From Iris pallida (taxonomy: Eukaryota; Streptophyta; Magnoliopsida; Asparagales; Iridaceae), in NCBI GenBank assembly GCA_029216955.1, contig JANAVB010015628.1:1-64000 (forward strand): 64,000 bases of DNA, read 5' to 3'. The notes under the pieces were generated by a model. It had not been told where the DNA came from. It ran no database searches and was given only the letters and a program-made list of their open reading frames with translations. The translations under genes and the position numbers were made by a program. Positions 9,346-18,533 of the stretch are shown here, piece after piece (positions within the stretch are counted from its first letter, which is position 1; each line of letters opens with the position of its first letter).

Positions 9346-10670
9346 CATTCTCCGTTTATATTGACGCGGCAAATGAGAATGATCATTCTCCGTCTATAAA
9401 ATACACGGATGATGCCCTTTCTGTGTCATTTGAACTAGAAATGGCCATTCTCCGTGTTAAAATACACGGACAATGGCATTCTCCCTTGTATTTTGACCTA
9501 GAAATGGTCATTCTCCGTGTATCTAACACAGAGAATGAATATTCTCCGTGTTAAAACACACGAAAAATGCCATTATCCGTGTGTTAATACACACGGAGAA
9601 TGACCAATCTCCGTGTTAAAACACACGGAGAATGGCATTTTCTGTGTATTTTGTCCTGATAATGAGCATTCTCCGTGTTTCTAACACGGATAATGTTATT
9701 CTCCGTGTAAAAATACACGGAGAATGATATTTTCTGTGTATTTTGTCCTAGAAATGATCATTCTCCGTGTATCTAACACGGAGAATGTTATTCTCCGTGT
9801 TGAAATACACGGAGAATGGCGTTCTCCTGTGTATTTTGACCTATAGATGGCATTCTCCGTGTTGAAATACACGGAGAATGGCATTTTTCCTTGTATTTTG
9901 ACCTAGAGATGGCCATTCTCCGTGTATCTAACACGGAGAATGACCATTCTCCGTTTTAAAATACACGAAGAATGATATTTTTTGTGCATTTTGTCCTGAG
10001 AATGAGCATTCTCCGTGTTTCTAACACGGAGAATGTTATTCTCCGTGTTAAAATATACGGAGAATGGCATTTTCTTGTATTTTGTCATGAGAATGAGCAT
10101 TCTCCGTGTATCTAACACGGAGAATGTTATTCTCCGTGTCAAAATATACGGAGAATAGCATTTTCTGTGTATTTTGTCCTGGAAATGAGGCATTCTCCGT
10201 GTTTCTAACACGGAGAATTTATTCTCCGTGTTAAAATGCACGAAAAATGGCATTTTCTGTGTATTTTGTACTCAGAATGAACATTCTCCGTGTTAAAATA
10301 TACGGAGAATGACATTCTCCTTGTATTTTGACCCGGAGAATGACATTCTCCTTGTATTTTGACCTAGAACTGGCCATTCTCCGTGTATTAACACGGAGAA
10401 TGACCATTCTTCGTGTCAAAGTAAACGGAGAATGCTCATTCTCAGTGTTAAAATACACGGAGAATGACATTTTCTGTGTATTTTGTCCTAGAAATGATCA
10501 TTCTCCGTGTAAAAATACACGGAGAATGTCATTCTCCGTGTATAAATACACGGAGAATATCATTCTCCGTGTAAAAATACACGGAGAATGATATTCTTCG
10601 TGTAAAAGTACACGAAGAATGATATTCTCCGTGTATTTTTACACGGAGAATGATCATTCTCCTTATTATA
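9346..10670. repeat. Palindromic minisatellite block S1 (intron 1)
   Basis: About 1.3 kb of alternating arms CATTCTCCGTGT and ACACGGAGAATG, so each pair makes a hairpin with a 5-9 nt loop. Loop types recur in order: ATCTAAC or TTCTAAC, TTAAAATAC, then a degenerate arm containing TGTATTTTGTCCTAGA or TATTTTGACCTAG. This forms a higher-order unit of roughly 100 bp. It fills intron 1 of the Ulp1-like gene almost wall to wall. Reading frames inside it are by-products. Confidence 0.95.
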
Positions 10671-10714
10671 GTAAAGAAGAATGTTGACGTAAACCTAATT
10701 GTTGTTTTTTTTAG

Positions 10715-12108
10715 GAAAAAAATTGTCAGGAACAAAGAAGAAAGACTTTTCCGTGCAACATTCACCCCAATACTCTCTCTTATGGATGAGGTGAAGAAAA
10801 AGTGTGGCCATTTGCCTGAAGCAGTTATTGAAACCTTGAAGAATATTGGATTCTACAATTTCGTAGATGTATTCTACATATCCAAGGTAAAAAAGGCAGA
10901 ACTATCTAAAGTCACACAAGGTCTGGAGAACTTGATGGGGACTTACTTAGAAGAAGATGGCATTGGATATTTCCAATTGAGCAGCAGTGTCAAGGTAGCA
11001 CCAACTGCTGATGAGATGGCAACCATTTTCGGTCTGCCAATGAATGATGACAGGGAAGTTGATGAGAAGTATCTAAAGATCATCACTAAAAAACAGAAAA
11101 CCCCCCCACCAGCAGACTCATTCAGCATGTGTACAGAACACTTCAAAAGATTGCTGACAAATTCGAAGGAAAAAAATGCAGAAGTATCAAATGTAGAAGT
11201 TAAGAAAAGGATCTTAGAGCTGTTGGGGGACAGAAATACAAGTCCTGATGAGTTGGCCAAGTTAATAATATTCAACTTGTGCCAAACAGCATTCTTCACC
11301 AGAATGGTTGGGTCGAACTTGCCGTACAAGTTCTTCGCTCTGGTGGAGAGCATAGATGTTATAAAAAGCATCTGTTGGCCACGGATTATTTTGGGGTACG
11401 TAATGGACAGCATAAAGAGGGCTGTTACAAAAGCTGAAGATGGGGACATTGAGATATCGTACAAGAAGATTGAAGGTTGTACGATATATTTCCTGTATTG
11501 GTTTGCAGAGCACAGTCAACTGTTGGAAAGGAAGTGCAAACCAATAAGCACATACCCGAGATTCTATACATGGGATGGGAATAGAATCTCGATATTCCTC
11601 AAAAATGAATATCAAGGGGCTCAAACGAATTTTGAATTGATATTCAAAGATTTCGTTACATTGACTGTTGAAGAAGTAGAAGACCCAGCAGAGCAGCATA
11701 GTATAGAAGGTGGAGATAATGCTGTTGATGAAGAAGAACCACAATCTGAAGCCCAAGCACCAGCAACAAACATAGCTGAGAATGAAGATATGTTGTGTGT
11801 CTTGGAGGAGAAATCTCAGCTTATCGCTGAGAATGAGTAACTCCAAGAAAGAGCCCAAAAACTAGAGGCAGATGTAGCCCAACAACGTGCTGTGGAGCTC
11901 GTTACTGATGGCTTGGAGAAGGAGTTAGACTCTATAAGGAACGAGAAATTGCTCCTTATTGCTGATAATGAGAAACTCCATAGAAGAGTTGGAGAACTGG
12001 AGGCAAAGGGGTCGGAACAGGAACTAGACTCCCTTAGAAAGCAAAAATCTGAGCTTACTACTGATAATGAGAAGCTTCGTCAACGTGTTGAGGAGCTACT
12101 TCTAAAAG
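10715..12108 (+). CDS. Ulp1-like gene exon 2: plant-mobile-domain-like region and coiled coil
   Basis: The exon is preceded by T-rich sequence and TTAG (10711-10714) and ends at AAAAG|GTAAAA (12108/12109). The first internal Met of the conserved part is at 10782. Residues after it include an IFGLPMNDD motif and a GCTIYFLYWFAEHS segment. These resemble the DUF1985 / plant mobile domain found beside Ulp1 domains in MULEs; the family name is from memory of its general pattern. From about 11790 the product is Glu/Leu-rich coiled coil with repeated AENE / ADNEKL heptads. TAA at 11838-11840 stands where the parallel repeat has AAA (Lys), so one substitution broke the frame. Confidence 0.7.
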
Positions 12109-12149
12109 GTAAAATATTCTATTTTTGCAAAATTTTAATTTGTAATTAT

Positions 12150-12890
12150 GTGTATCTAACACGGAGAATGTCATTCTCCGTGTCAAAGTACACGGAGAAT
12201 AACGTTTTCTGTGTGTTTTGACTTAGAAATGATCATTCTCCGTGTTTCTAACACGGATAATGTTATTCTCCATATTAAAATACACGAAGAATGTCATTAT
12301 CCGTGTTAATACACACTTAGAATAACATTCTCCGTGTTAAAATACACGGAGAATAACATTCTCCGTGTTAAAATACACGGAGAATGACATTCTCCGCTAG
12401 TATTTTAACACGGAGAATGACATTCTCTGTATTTTGACCTATAAATGTCCATTCTCCGTGTGTTTTTTGACACGGAGAATAACATTCTCCGTGTCAAAAT
12501 ACACGGAGAATGATCATTCTCCGTGTTAAATACATGGAGAATGTCACTCCTTATATTTTGACCTTGAAAAGACATTCTCCGTTTAGCTTAACACGGAGAA
12601 TGACATTCTCCGTGTATTTTTGACACGGAGAATGTTATTCTCCGTGTATCTTAACACGGGGAATATTCATTCTCCGTTTATGTTATAGGAGAATGTCCAT
12701 TCTCCTTTTAAGTCTAACAGAGAATGACCATTCTCCGTTTAGCTTAACACGGAGAATGACATTCTCCTTGTATTTTGACCTAGAAATGACATTCTCCGTG
12801 TATTTTTGACATGGAGAATGTTATTCTCCGTGTATCTTAACACGGAGAATGGACATTCTCCGGATTAAAGTAAACGGATAATAATATTTT
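12150..12890. repeat. Palindromic minisatellite block S2 (intron 2)
   Basis: The same arm and loop system as S1, filling the intron between exons 2 and 3. It starts about 40 bp after the donor and stops about 70 bp before the acceptor. Loops include TTTTTGA and AGCTTAAC variants not seen in S1. Confidence 0.95.
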
Positions 12891-12961
12891 TCATTGCTTT
12901 TAAAAAGAAGATTATATAATATTGACATCATACCTCTTGTTGTTGTTTGTTTTTATATCAG

Positions 12962-13532
12962 TGAAAGAAACAGACAATCTCAGAAAGGAGAATGAAAAGC
13001 TCATTAGTGATAACAACAAACTTCTAGAGGAAGTTGCATCATTGAATGACGAAATCAAACAGAAGAATGATACAATTGTTAACCTTGAAGCAATGGCCAA
13101 AGCATTGCAGCTTGGGGAGACTAAAGCAGTTCCTCAAAAATATTACACAAGAGCAAGAGAACCAGGAGGGATTAAAAAACAATCAAATGCTCCAGCGGAT
13201 GATGATTTTACCACATTGGAAAAGAAGAAAACAGCTGATGCTACAAGTAAGATTGTAGCTGCTGGTCGGAAAAGAAAAGCTCATTCCAGTCCCAATAAGA
13301 AAGTAACTTCTGGTGAGAAAAGAAAAGCTCCTTCCAGTCCCGAGAAGGTAGACGATAAAAAGAAGATGTCAGAAACTGAAGAACTTGAAGAAGATTCTCC
13401 TCAAACAGCCAAGCTAGTGAAAGAGGGAAAAATGCTGATGCAATGTCAAAAACTCAGGCTTTGGAACCAAGCAGACGATCAGCTGAAGCATCTATACAGG
13501 AGCATCGTATACCCAAGAAGGATGACTCCAAC
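12962..13532 (+). CDS. Ulp1-like gene exon 3: coiled coil and Lys-rich linker
   Basis: Acceptor TATATCAG (to 12961) and donor AAC|GTAAGT (13533). The phase continues exactly from exon 2. It begins with a coiled coil (LRKENEKLISDNNKLLEEV) followed by a linker with two RKRKAHSSP / KRKAPSSP repeats, a likely bipartite nuclear localisation signal. The exon holds no satellite motif although both flanking introns are full of it. Confidence 0.75.
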
Positions 13533-13570
13533 GTAAGTATTCTAAACTTGAATCAAATTCTGTACAATTC

Positions 13571-14240
13571 ACAACGGAGAATGATCATTCTCCGTGTATC
13601 TAACACGGAGAATGAATATTTTTCGTGTAATTCGGACGAAGAATTGTCATTCTGCGTCCTATTCATAACGGTCATTCTTCGTCCAATTCATAACGGAGAA
13701 TGTTTATTCTCCGTGTATTTTGACGGAGAATAGTCATTCTCCGTGTATCTAACACGGAGAATGTTATTCTCCGTGTTAAAATACACGGAGAATAGCATTT
13801 TCCTTTGTATTTTGACCTAGAGATGACCATTCTCCGTGTATCTAACACGGAGAATGACCATTCTCCGTGTTAAAATACACGGAGAATGGCATTTTCTGTG
13901 TATTTTGTCCTGAGAATGAGCATTCTCCGTGTTTCTTACACGGAGAATGTTATTCTCCGTGTTAAAATACACGGAGAATGACATTCTCCTTGTATTTTGA
14001 CCTAGAACTGGTCATTCTCCGTGTATTAACACGGAGAATGTCCATTCTCCGTATCGAAGTAAACGGAGAATGATCATTCTCCGTGTAAAAATACGCAGAG
14101 AATGACATTTTCTGTGTATTTTGTCCTAGAAATGATCATTCTCCGTGTAAAAATACACGGAGAATGTCATTCTCCGTGTAAAAATACACGGAGAATAGTC
14201 ATTCTCCGTCCTATTCATAACGGAGAATGATCATTCTCTC
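13571..14240. repeat. Palindromic minisatellite block S3 (intron 3)
   Basis: The same family inside the intron between exons 3 and 4, again starting about 40 bp after the donor and stopping about 75 bp before the acceptor. It contains the full higher-order unit, and a GTCCTATTCATAACGG loop variant shared by both of its ends. Confidence 0.95.
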
Positions 14241-14316
14241 TATTGGAGTTACTTTTTTTTACAATTATATCATTAGCCTATATTATTAACATAATCGAAA
14301 CTAAATTTATGTGCAG

Positions 14317-14569
14317 TAAAAATGTATACGAATACTTTCCAACTGCTCAAGAAGATTGTAAAATAAGAAGAAGAAACAACGATGTTACCTTGATCTTTAA
14401 TGCTAAAGAAGTACAAGACATATTAAATATGGAAGAAATAGAGGCCAATGTTATGAACTTCACAATAAAGATTATGAACGAACTACAAGCCGATACAAGA
14501 CGTACCGTTCAGTCAAGCTCGCAGGGTGCACAATGTAAATAGTTTGCAATCATGATGCCCCATTCATTG
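14317..14569 (+). CDS. Ulp1-like gene exon 4: start of protease domain region
   Basis: Acceptor TTATGTGCAG (to 14316) and donor TTG|GTAAGA (14570). Phases match both neighbours. About 84 codons, with one in-frame TAG at 14540-14542. The exon includes FNAKEVQDILNMEEIE, probably the N-terminal helices of the Ulp1 fold. The triplet run CGTACCGTTCAG near 14505 is repeated at the start of exon 5 (14681), which hints at a local duplication around the intron. Confidence 0.65.
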
Positions 14570-14680
14570 GTAAGAATCAAAACTGAAAAATAAATATTAA
14601 TGTGTACACCTACTAATATTGTTGTAAAAAACTAACTCATGATTTGTTTTTTGTTTTTTGTTTTTTTTTCTGGAAAACAG

Positions 14681-15217
14681 CGTACCGTTCAGTTTGCCGA
14701 TGTAGAAAAACCAACATCTGGAGCAATGTATAATTTCAAAGCTGAAATAGAAGATTTTATCATGGAGTTAGAGGATGACATCGAATGGCTATTCGTGCCA
14801 CTCTTCCGTGAAGAGAATAAACACTATACACTGCTGGCATTCAACTTCAGCTCCTATGTTTGGACACACTACAACTCATTGAGGAAAAACACGGGCGCTA
14901 AGGGAATCAACGATGCAAAATACATGAAGAGTAAAATCGAGCCAATTGTAATGAAGAAGATTGCATTGATGAGGGAGAAAAGCCCAGCAATTCAGGAATA
15001 TGAAACAACAGAGCTTAAGGTTTGTAAAGATTGCCCACAGCAACTATCACCCAGCTGCCTGCTGTATGTTGTGTATTATATTGAAAACTTGTCGAAAGCT
15101 CCATTTGATTTACAAAAGAAAACAAACAAAGCAGTTCACAATATTATTGTAAAGAGCAGGTTAACTTTGGCTAAGCTTTTGCTTATGGGTGACTGTGCAA
15201 TTCCTTTTGTATCATAA
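14681..15217 (+). CDS. Ulp1-like gene exon 5: C48-type protease core
   Basis: 178 codons to TAA 15215-15217. Core motifs of the C48 (Ulp1/SENP) fold are visible. Catalytic-position His is in NKHYTLLAF (His codon 14822). The strand segment THYNSL has Asn at 14873 where family members carry the catalytic Asp (YDS). PQQ at 15035-15043 supplies the oxyanion Gln. The nucleophile is the Cys of SPSCLLYVVYYIE (codon 15056). So His, Gln and Cys are kept and Asp reads Asn. Enzymes of this kind remove SUMO from Lys in the nucleus. This copy may bind without efficient cleavage, or may be decaying. Confidence 0.75.
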   Translation, partial: RTVQFADVEKPTSGAMYNFKAEIEDFIMELEDDIEWLFVPLFREENKHYTLLAFNFSSYVWTHYNSLRKNTGAKGINDAKYMKSKIEPIVMKKIALMREKSPAIQEYETTELKVCKDCPQQLSPSCLLYVVYYIENLSKAPFDLQKKTNKAVHNIIVKSRLTLAKLLLMGDCAIPFVS

Positions 15218-15384
15218 AATAAAATGACAATGTAAATTGGCTAAGAAATTCCTTATATATATTCTGTCTGTCAGGTTTCTTTTGTAATGTATTTGTTGTC
15301 CTTTGTAATGAAACTCAGTTTTTTGACTAATTTACATTGTTCTATATATGTAAATCTGTTTTGTTAAAGTTCTGTTGTTTGATT

Positions 15385-15795
15385 CTGTGTTAAAATACAC
15401 GGAGAATGACATTTTCTTTGTATTTTGACCTAGAAATGTCATTCTCCGTATGTTTTAGACACGGAGAATGTCATTCTCCGTGTATTTTGACACGGAGAAT
15501 GATCATTCTCCGTATTAATACACACGGATAATGTCATTCTCCGTGTTAAAATATACGGAGAATGACATTTTCTTTTTATTTTGACCTAGAAATATCATTC
15601 TTCGTGTATCTAACACGGACAATGATCATTCTCCGTGTTAAAGTAAACGGAGAATGGCCATTCTCCGTGTTAAAATACACAGGAAATATCATTCTCCGTG
15701 TAATTTGACACGGAGAATGGTCATTCTTTATTTATCTAACACGGAGAATGTTCATTCTCCGTGTTAAAATACACGGAGAATGACGTTCTGTGTAT
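15385..15795. repeat. Palindromic minisatellite block S4 (gap between the two plus-strand genes)
   Basis: About 410 bp of the same arms, starting about 170 bp after the stop of the Ulp1-like gene and ending about 95 bp before the TATA box of the next gene. Confidence 0.95.
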
Positions 15796-15890
15796 TAACA
15801 TAGTGTGTTAGCATAGTGTGCAGGAAGCTGATTCTTCACGTGGGCGCATGGACGCATACAACAAGTGATCGCATAGGAAGTGGCCCGTGC

Positions 15891-15900
15891 CTATAAATAG
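15891..15900 (+). promoter_or_regulatory. TATA box of the SUMO-motif gene
   Basis: CTATAAATAG, an excellent plant TATA box, lies 81 bp before the ATG at 15982. It is preceded by CACGTGGGCGC-like sequence (CACGTG G-box core at about 15838-15843) and followed by a pyrimidine-rich leader. Together these make a compact, intact promoter. Confidence 0.75.
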
Positions 15901-15981
15901 GCCCTGGAGGAGAGAGAAATTTTATTATTCCTTTCTCTTTCAGTTTTTTAGAAAACTCTTCGTCTTTTTTCTTTAATAACC

Positions 15982-16338
15982 ATGTCTCCAAAGGTCGCCA
16001 AGAGATCCGCGAAGGGCAAGGGGGCTGCGCCGAGTGACTCTCCTCCTGCGACAGTGTCCTCGGCAGTGGTAAAGGAGGAGATGCTGCCTTCTCTCATCAA
16101 ACAAGGATCACCGTTCGTTAAGGAGGAGGTGATACAAAAAATTGAAGTAAAAGAAGAATTGGCGATGATCGGGGAAGGAATTACTCCAAAGATTGAAGCT
16201 GCTGTGAAGGAGGAGCCCAAGTCTGAGGGTAGTAGCATTGGGAGTTCTGACCATCCAGCCCCGGCCGACGACCTTGATCAATTACATCCTACATATGCGA
16301 AATGGTTGAGGGAATGGTATATCCCTCGACACAGATAG
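15982..16338 (+). CDS. Small MULE-borne protein with four VKEE (SUMO-acceptor-type) motifs
   Basis: 118 codons, single exon, uninterrupted. The start is the first ATG after a TATA box and leader. The basic N-terminus (SPKVAKRSAKGKGK-like, residues 1-14) suggests nuclear import. The centre has VKEE at residues 30-33, 46-49, 56-59 and 75-78, each matching the SUMO consensus (hydrophobic-K-x-E), plus weaker K-x-E sites near 53, 70 and 80. The C-terminus is aromatic and basic (YAKWLREWYIPRHR). I do not recognise the protein. Codon use is more GC-rich than its surroundings. It lies 0.76 kb downstream of a Ulp1-like protease gene on the same strand, which suggests a substrate, decoy or recruiter for SUMO machinery (inference). 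Confidence 0.7.
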   Translation: MSPKVAKRSAKGKGAAPSDSPPATVSSAVVKEEMLPSLIKQGSPFVKEEVIQKIEVKEELAMIGEGITPKIEAAVKEEPKSEGSSIGSSDHPAPADDLDQLHPTYAKWLREWYIPRHR

Positions 16339-16512
16339 GGTCCGCGGGTTTCCATAAATTTCCGTATTTTGTCTTGGTATTTCTATCTGTCTTTAGGTTT
16401 ATGTTTCACTCCTTTTGGACATCAAATGTAATCCTCTACTTCTTGCCCTGATGAAGATATGAAGAACCTTTTGTTTTGCTCATGAGATGTAGTTCTGTGA
16501 ATGTAACTGAAG
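16339..16512 (+). other. 3' UTR-like sequence of the small gene
   Basis: T-rich plant 3'-UTR-like sequence with CATAAA and AATGTAAT-type signals. No satellite is present until about 16513, so the transcript could end before the repeat. Confidence 0.4.
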
Positions 16513-17025
16513 CAGAATGTCATTCTCCGTGTTAAAATTCACGGAGAATGGTCATTCTCCGTGTTAAAACACACGGAGAATGACCATTCTTCATGTTAAA
16601 ATACATGGAGAATGACATTATCTTTGTATTTTGACCTAGAAATGAGCATTCTCCGTGTTTCTAACACGGAGAATGTCATTCTTCGTGTTAAATTACACGG
16701 AGAATGTCATTCTCTCCATGTTAAAATACACGGAGAATGACATTCTCCTTGTATTTTGACCTATAAATGACCATTCTCCGTGTATCTAACACGGAGAATG
16801 TAATTCTCCGTGTCAAATTAAACAGAGAATATCATTCTCCGTGCTTCTAACACGGAGAATGTCATTCTCCGTGTTAAATTACACGGAGAATGGTCATTCT
16901 CCGTGTTAATACACACGGAGAATGACTTTCTCCTTGTATTTTGATCTATAAATGACCATTTTCCGTGTATCTCATACGGAGAATGATCATTCTCCGTGTT
17001 AGATACACGGAGAATGGTCATTCAA
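16513..17025. repeat. Palindromic minisatellite block S5 (between convergent genes)
   Basis: About 510 bp of the same arm system between the small gene and the MURA gene, which point towards each other. Full higher-order units are present, with TTAAATTAC and TTAAAATAC loops. Confidence 0.95.
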
Positions 17026-17188
17026 TGCATTATAAAATCAGAGTATAACGGATAATAAGTTCTTATGCTGTTAGTATATATGTGAAACATCAGATATGCA
17101 GAGTTCAAACTATTACCATTGATATCAAAAAATGTAAAATGTGTATTCAAAAAACAATTATATAAAAGAAGGAATATATGTGTATGTA

Positions 17189-17994
17189 TTAACGAGGGGG
17201 CACTGCCCCATCGACCACCGTAGCAGCACGTGGAGGCAGAGGACAAGTGGTGTGATTGTGATTGCATAATTCAAAACAATTCTGGCACCTTATCTTTCTC
17301 TTCTCTTTTCCCTTGTTCTCATATTTGCTCTTATAACGGTCCGCCTTTGGACGTCCAGGACCACGTTTCGGAACAGGGGGTTGAACAACATCAGTGGGAT
17401 TATTTTCAAACTATTTTTCAGAATCTGGAACTGGACGAATAGCACTTGAATATAACTTCTGGTTATAATCTGATGTTCAATACTACTCAATAAAGTCGTA
17501 AACAGATTTATCTGAACCAACTCTGATGCACTGTATTACATGGCTGTATGGGAATCTATATACCTTTCATCTATGACAACTACAATGACAATCAAGAAGA
17601 TTCACCATGTGGGAGGAAGTATCTGCGATCACCTCAAATTCGAAATCACCAGACCGATATACCCTATAACACATGCCATCATCTGTAAGCTGCTTCAGCA
17701 TATCCTCAGCGTATGGAGTCAATTTGCTATTCAAACCAATTGCATCCTTGTGGCGATCCGAAATCATCTTCATCATCTTCACACGGATGACATTTACAAT
17801 TGCTGATATAGGCAATTTTTTCTCAGCCTTTATCCATGCATTGAATGACTCTGCACAACTAGAAGCAACCTCACCGTATCTACATCCCGGGAAGAATACG
17901 TTTGACCAGTGTTCAGGTTTTTGTTTATTCATCCAATTCACAACATGACCACAATTCAGATCATAAATCTTCTTGATTGCTTGTCTATACCCAC
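17189..17994 (-). CDS. MURA exon 2 (C-terminal, nonsense-riddled)
   Basis: The acceptor is at TATAAAG|GTGGG (reading the minus strand). The first about 140 codons are open (NWMNKQ..., CAESFNAWIKAE, then the SWIM start DCHCSCHR). After that come four in-frame TGA/TAG codons, an AT-hook-like motif and a zinc knuckle, ending at TAA 17189-17191. The SWIM motif's later Cys reads Tyr. The frame is preserved throughout, so decay has been by substitution only. Confidence 0.75.
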
Positions 17995-18059
17995 CTTTAT
18001 AGAGAAAAACAAATAATTAATAAAGAATTAGGTCAATTCACAAAATTATTAAAAATAAG

Positions 18060-18487
18060 TGCATTCTCCGTGTTTAAAATAAGGATAATAGTCATTCTCC
18101 GTTCAAAAGCTAACGGAGAATGACATTCTCCGTTCTATGCAAGAGGGGTAATGACCATTCTTCGTGTGACGGAAACGGAGAATGAACATTATCCTTACTA
18201 TGCAAGACGGATAATACCATTCTCCGTTCAAAAGCTAACGGAGAATAATATTCTCCGTTCTATGCAGGACGGAGAATGACCATTCTCCTTTTGACGGAAA
18301 CGGAGAATGAACATTATCCGTACTATGCGAGACGGATAATACCATTCTCTGTTCAAAAGCTAACGGAGAATGATATTCTCCGTTCTATGCAAGACGGAGA
18401 ATGGTCATTATCCGTGTAATACGTACGGAGAATGACTATTCTCCGTCTTACTGACGCGGAGAATGGTCATTCTCCGTGTTAAATTAA
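18060..18487. repeat. Palindromic minisatellite block S6 (MURA intron)
   Basis: The same core (CATTCTCCG / CGGAGAATG) but with a distinct loop set: TTCAAAAGCTAA, TTCTATGCAAGA and TGTGACGGAAA, repeated in that order two to three times. It fills the intron between the MURA exons. The different loops show that this block expanded separately from S1-S5. Confidence 0.95.
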
Positions 18488-18533
18488 TGGTAAATGCATA
18501 GAAAATGTGCATATATCTGTCTCATTAACACAC

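Larger units (their letters stand above)
9110..15217 (+). pseudogene. MULE-borne Ulp1-like (SUMO-protease-type) gene, five exons, with two stops
   Basis: Gene model: exons 9110-9325, 10715-12108, 12962-13532, 14317-14569 and 14681-15217. Splices 2-3, 3-4 and 4-5 have GT-AG ends and matching phases, which strongly supports the model. The exon 1-2 join is out of phase as modelled, possibly a change in the A9 tract near 9314-9322. The product has a basic/acidic N-terminus, a plant-mobile-domain-like region, coiled coil, a Lys-rich linker and a Ulp1-type protease domain. Lesions are TAA at 11838-11840 and TAG at 14540-14542. Ulp1/SENP enzymes cleave SUMO. The catalytic Asp position reads Asn here, so peptidase activity is doubtful. 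Confidence 0.75.

Noticed and set aside
9696..10591. Open frames of about 80-115 codons in the minisatellite (both strands)
   Set aside because: They are translations of the repeat unit itself, occur on both strands and lie in an intron.
9346..10670. Regular palindromic repeats resembling a CRISPR array
   Set aside because: The genome is eukaryotic, the arms alternate orientation, the spacers are short repeated loops rather than unique sequences, and no cas genes are present. It is a hairpin minisatellite.
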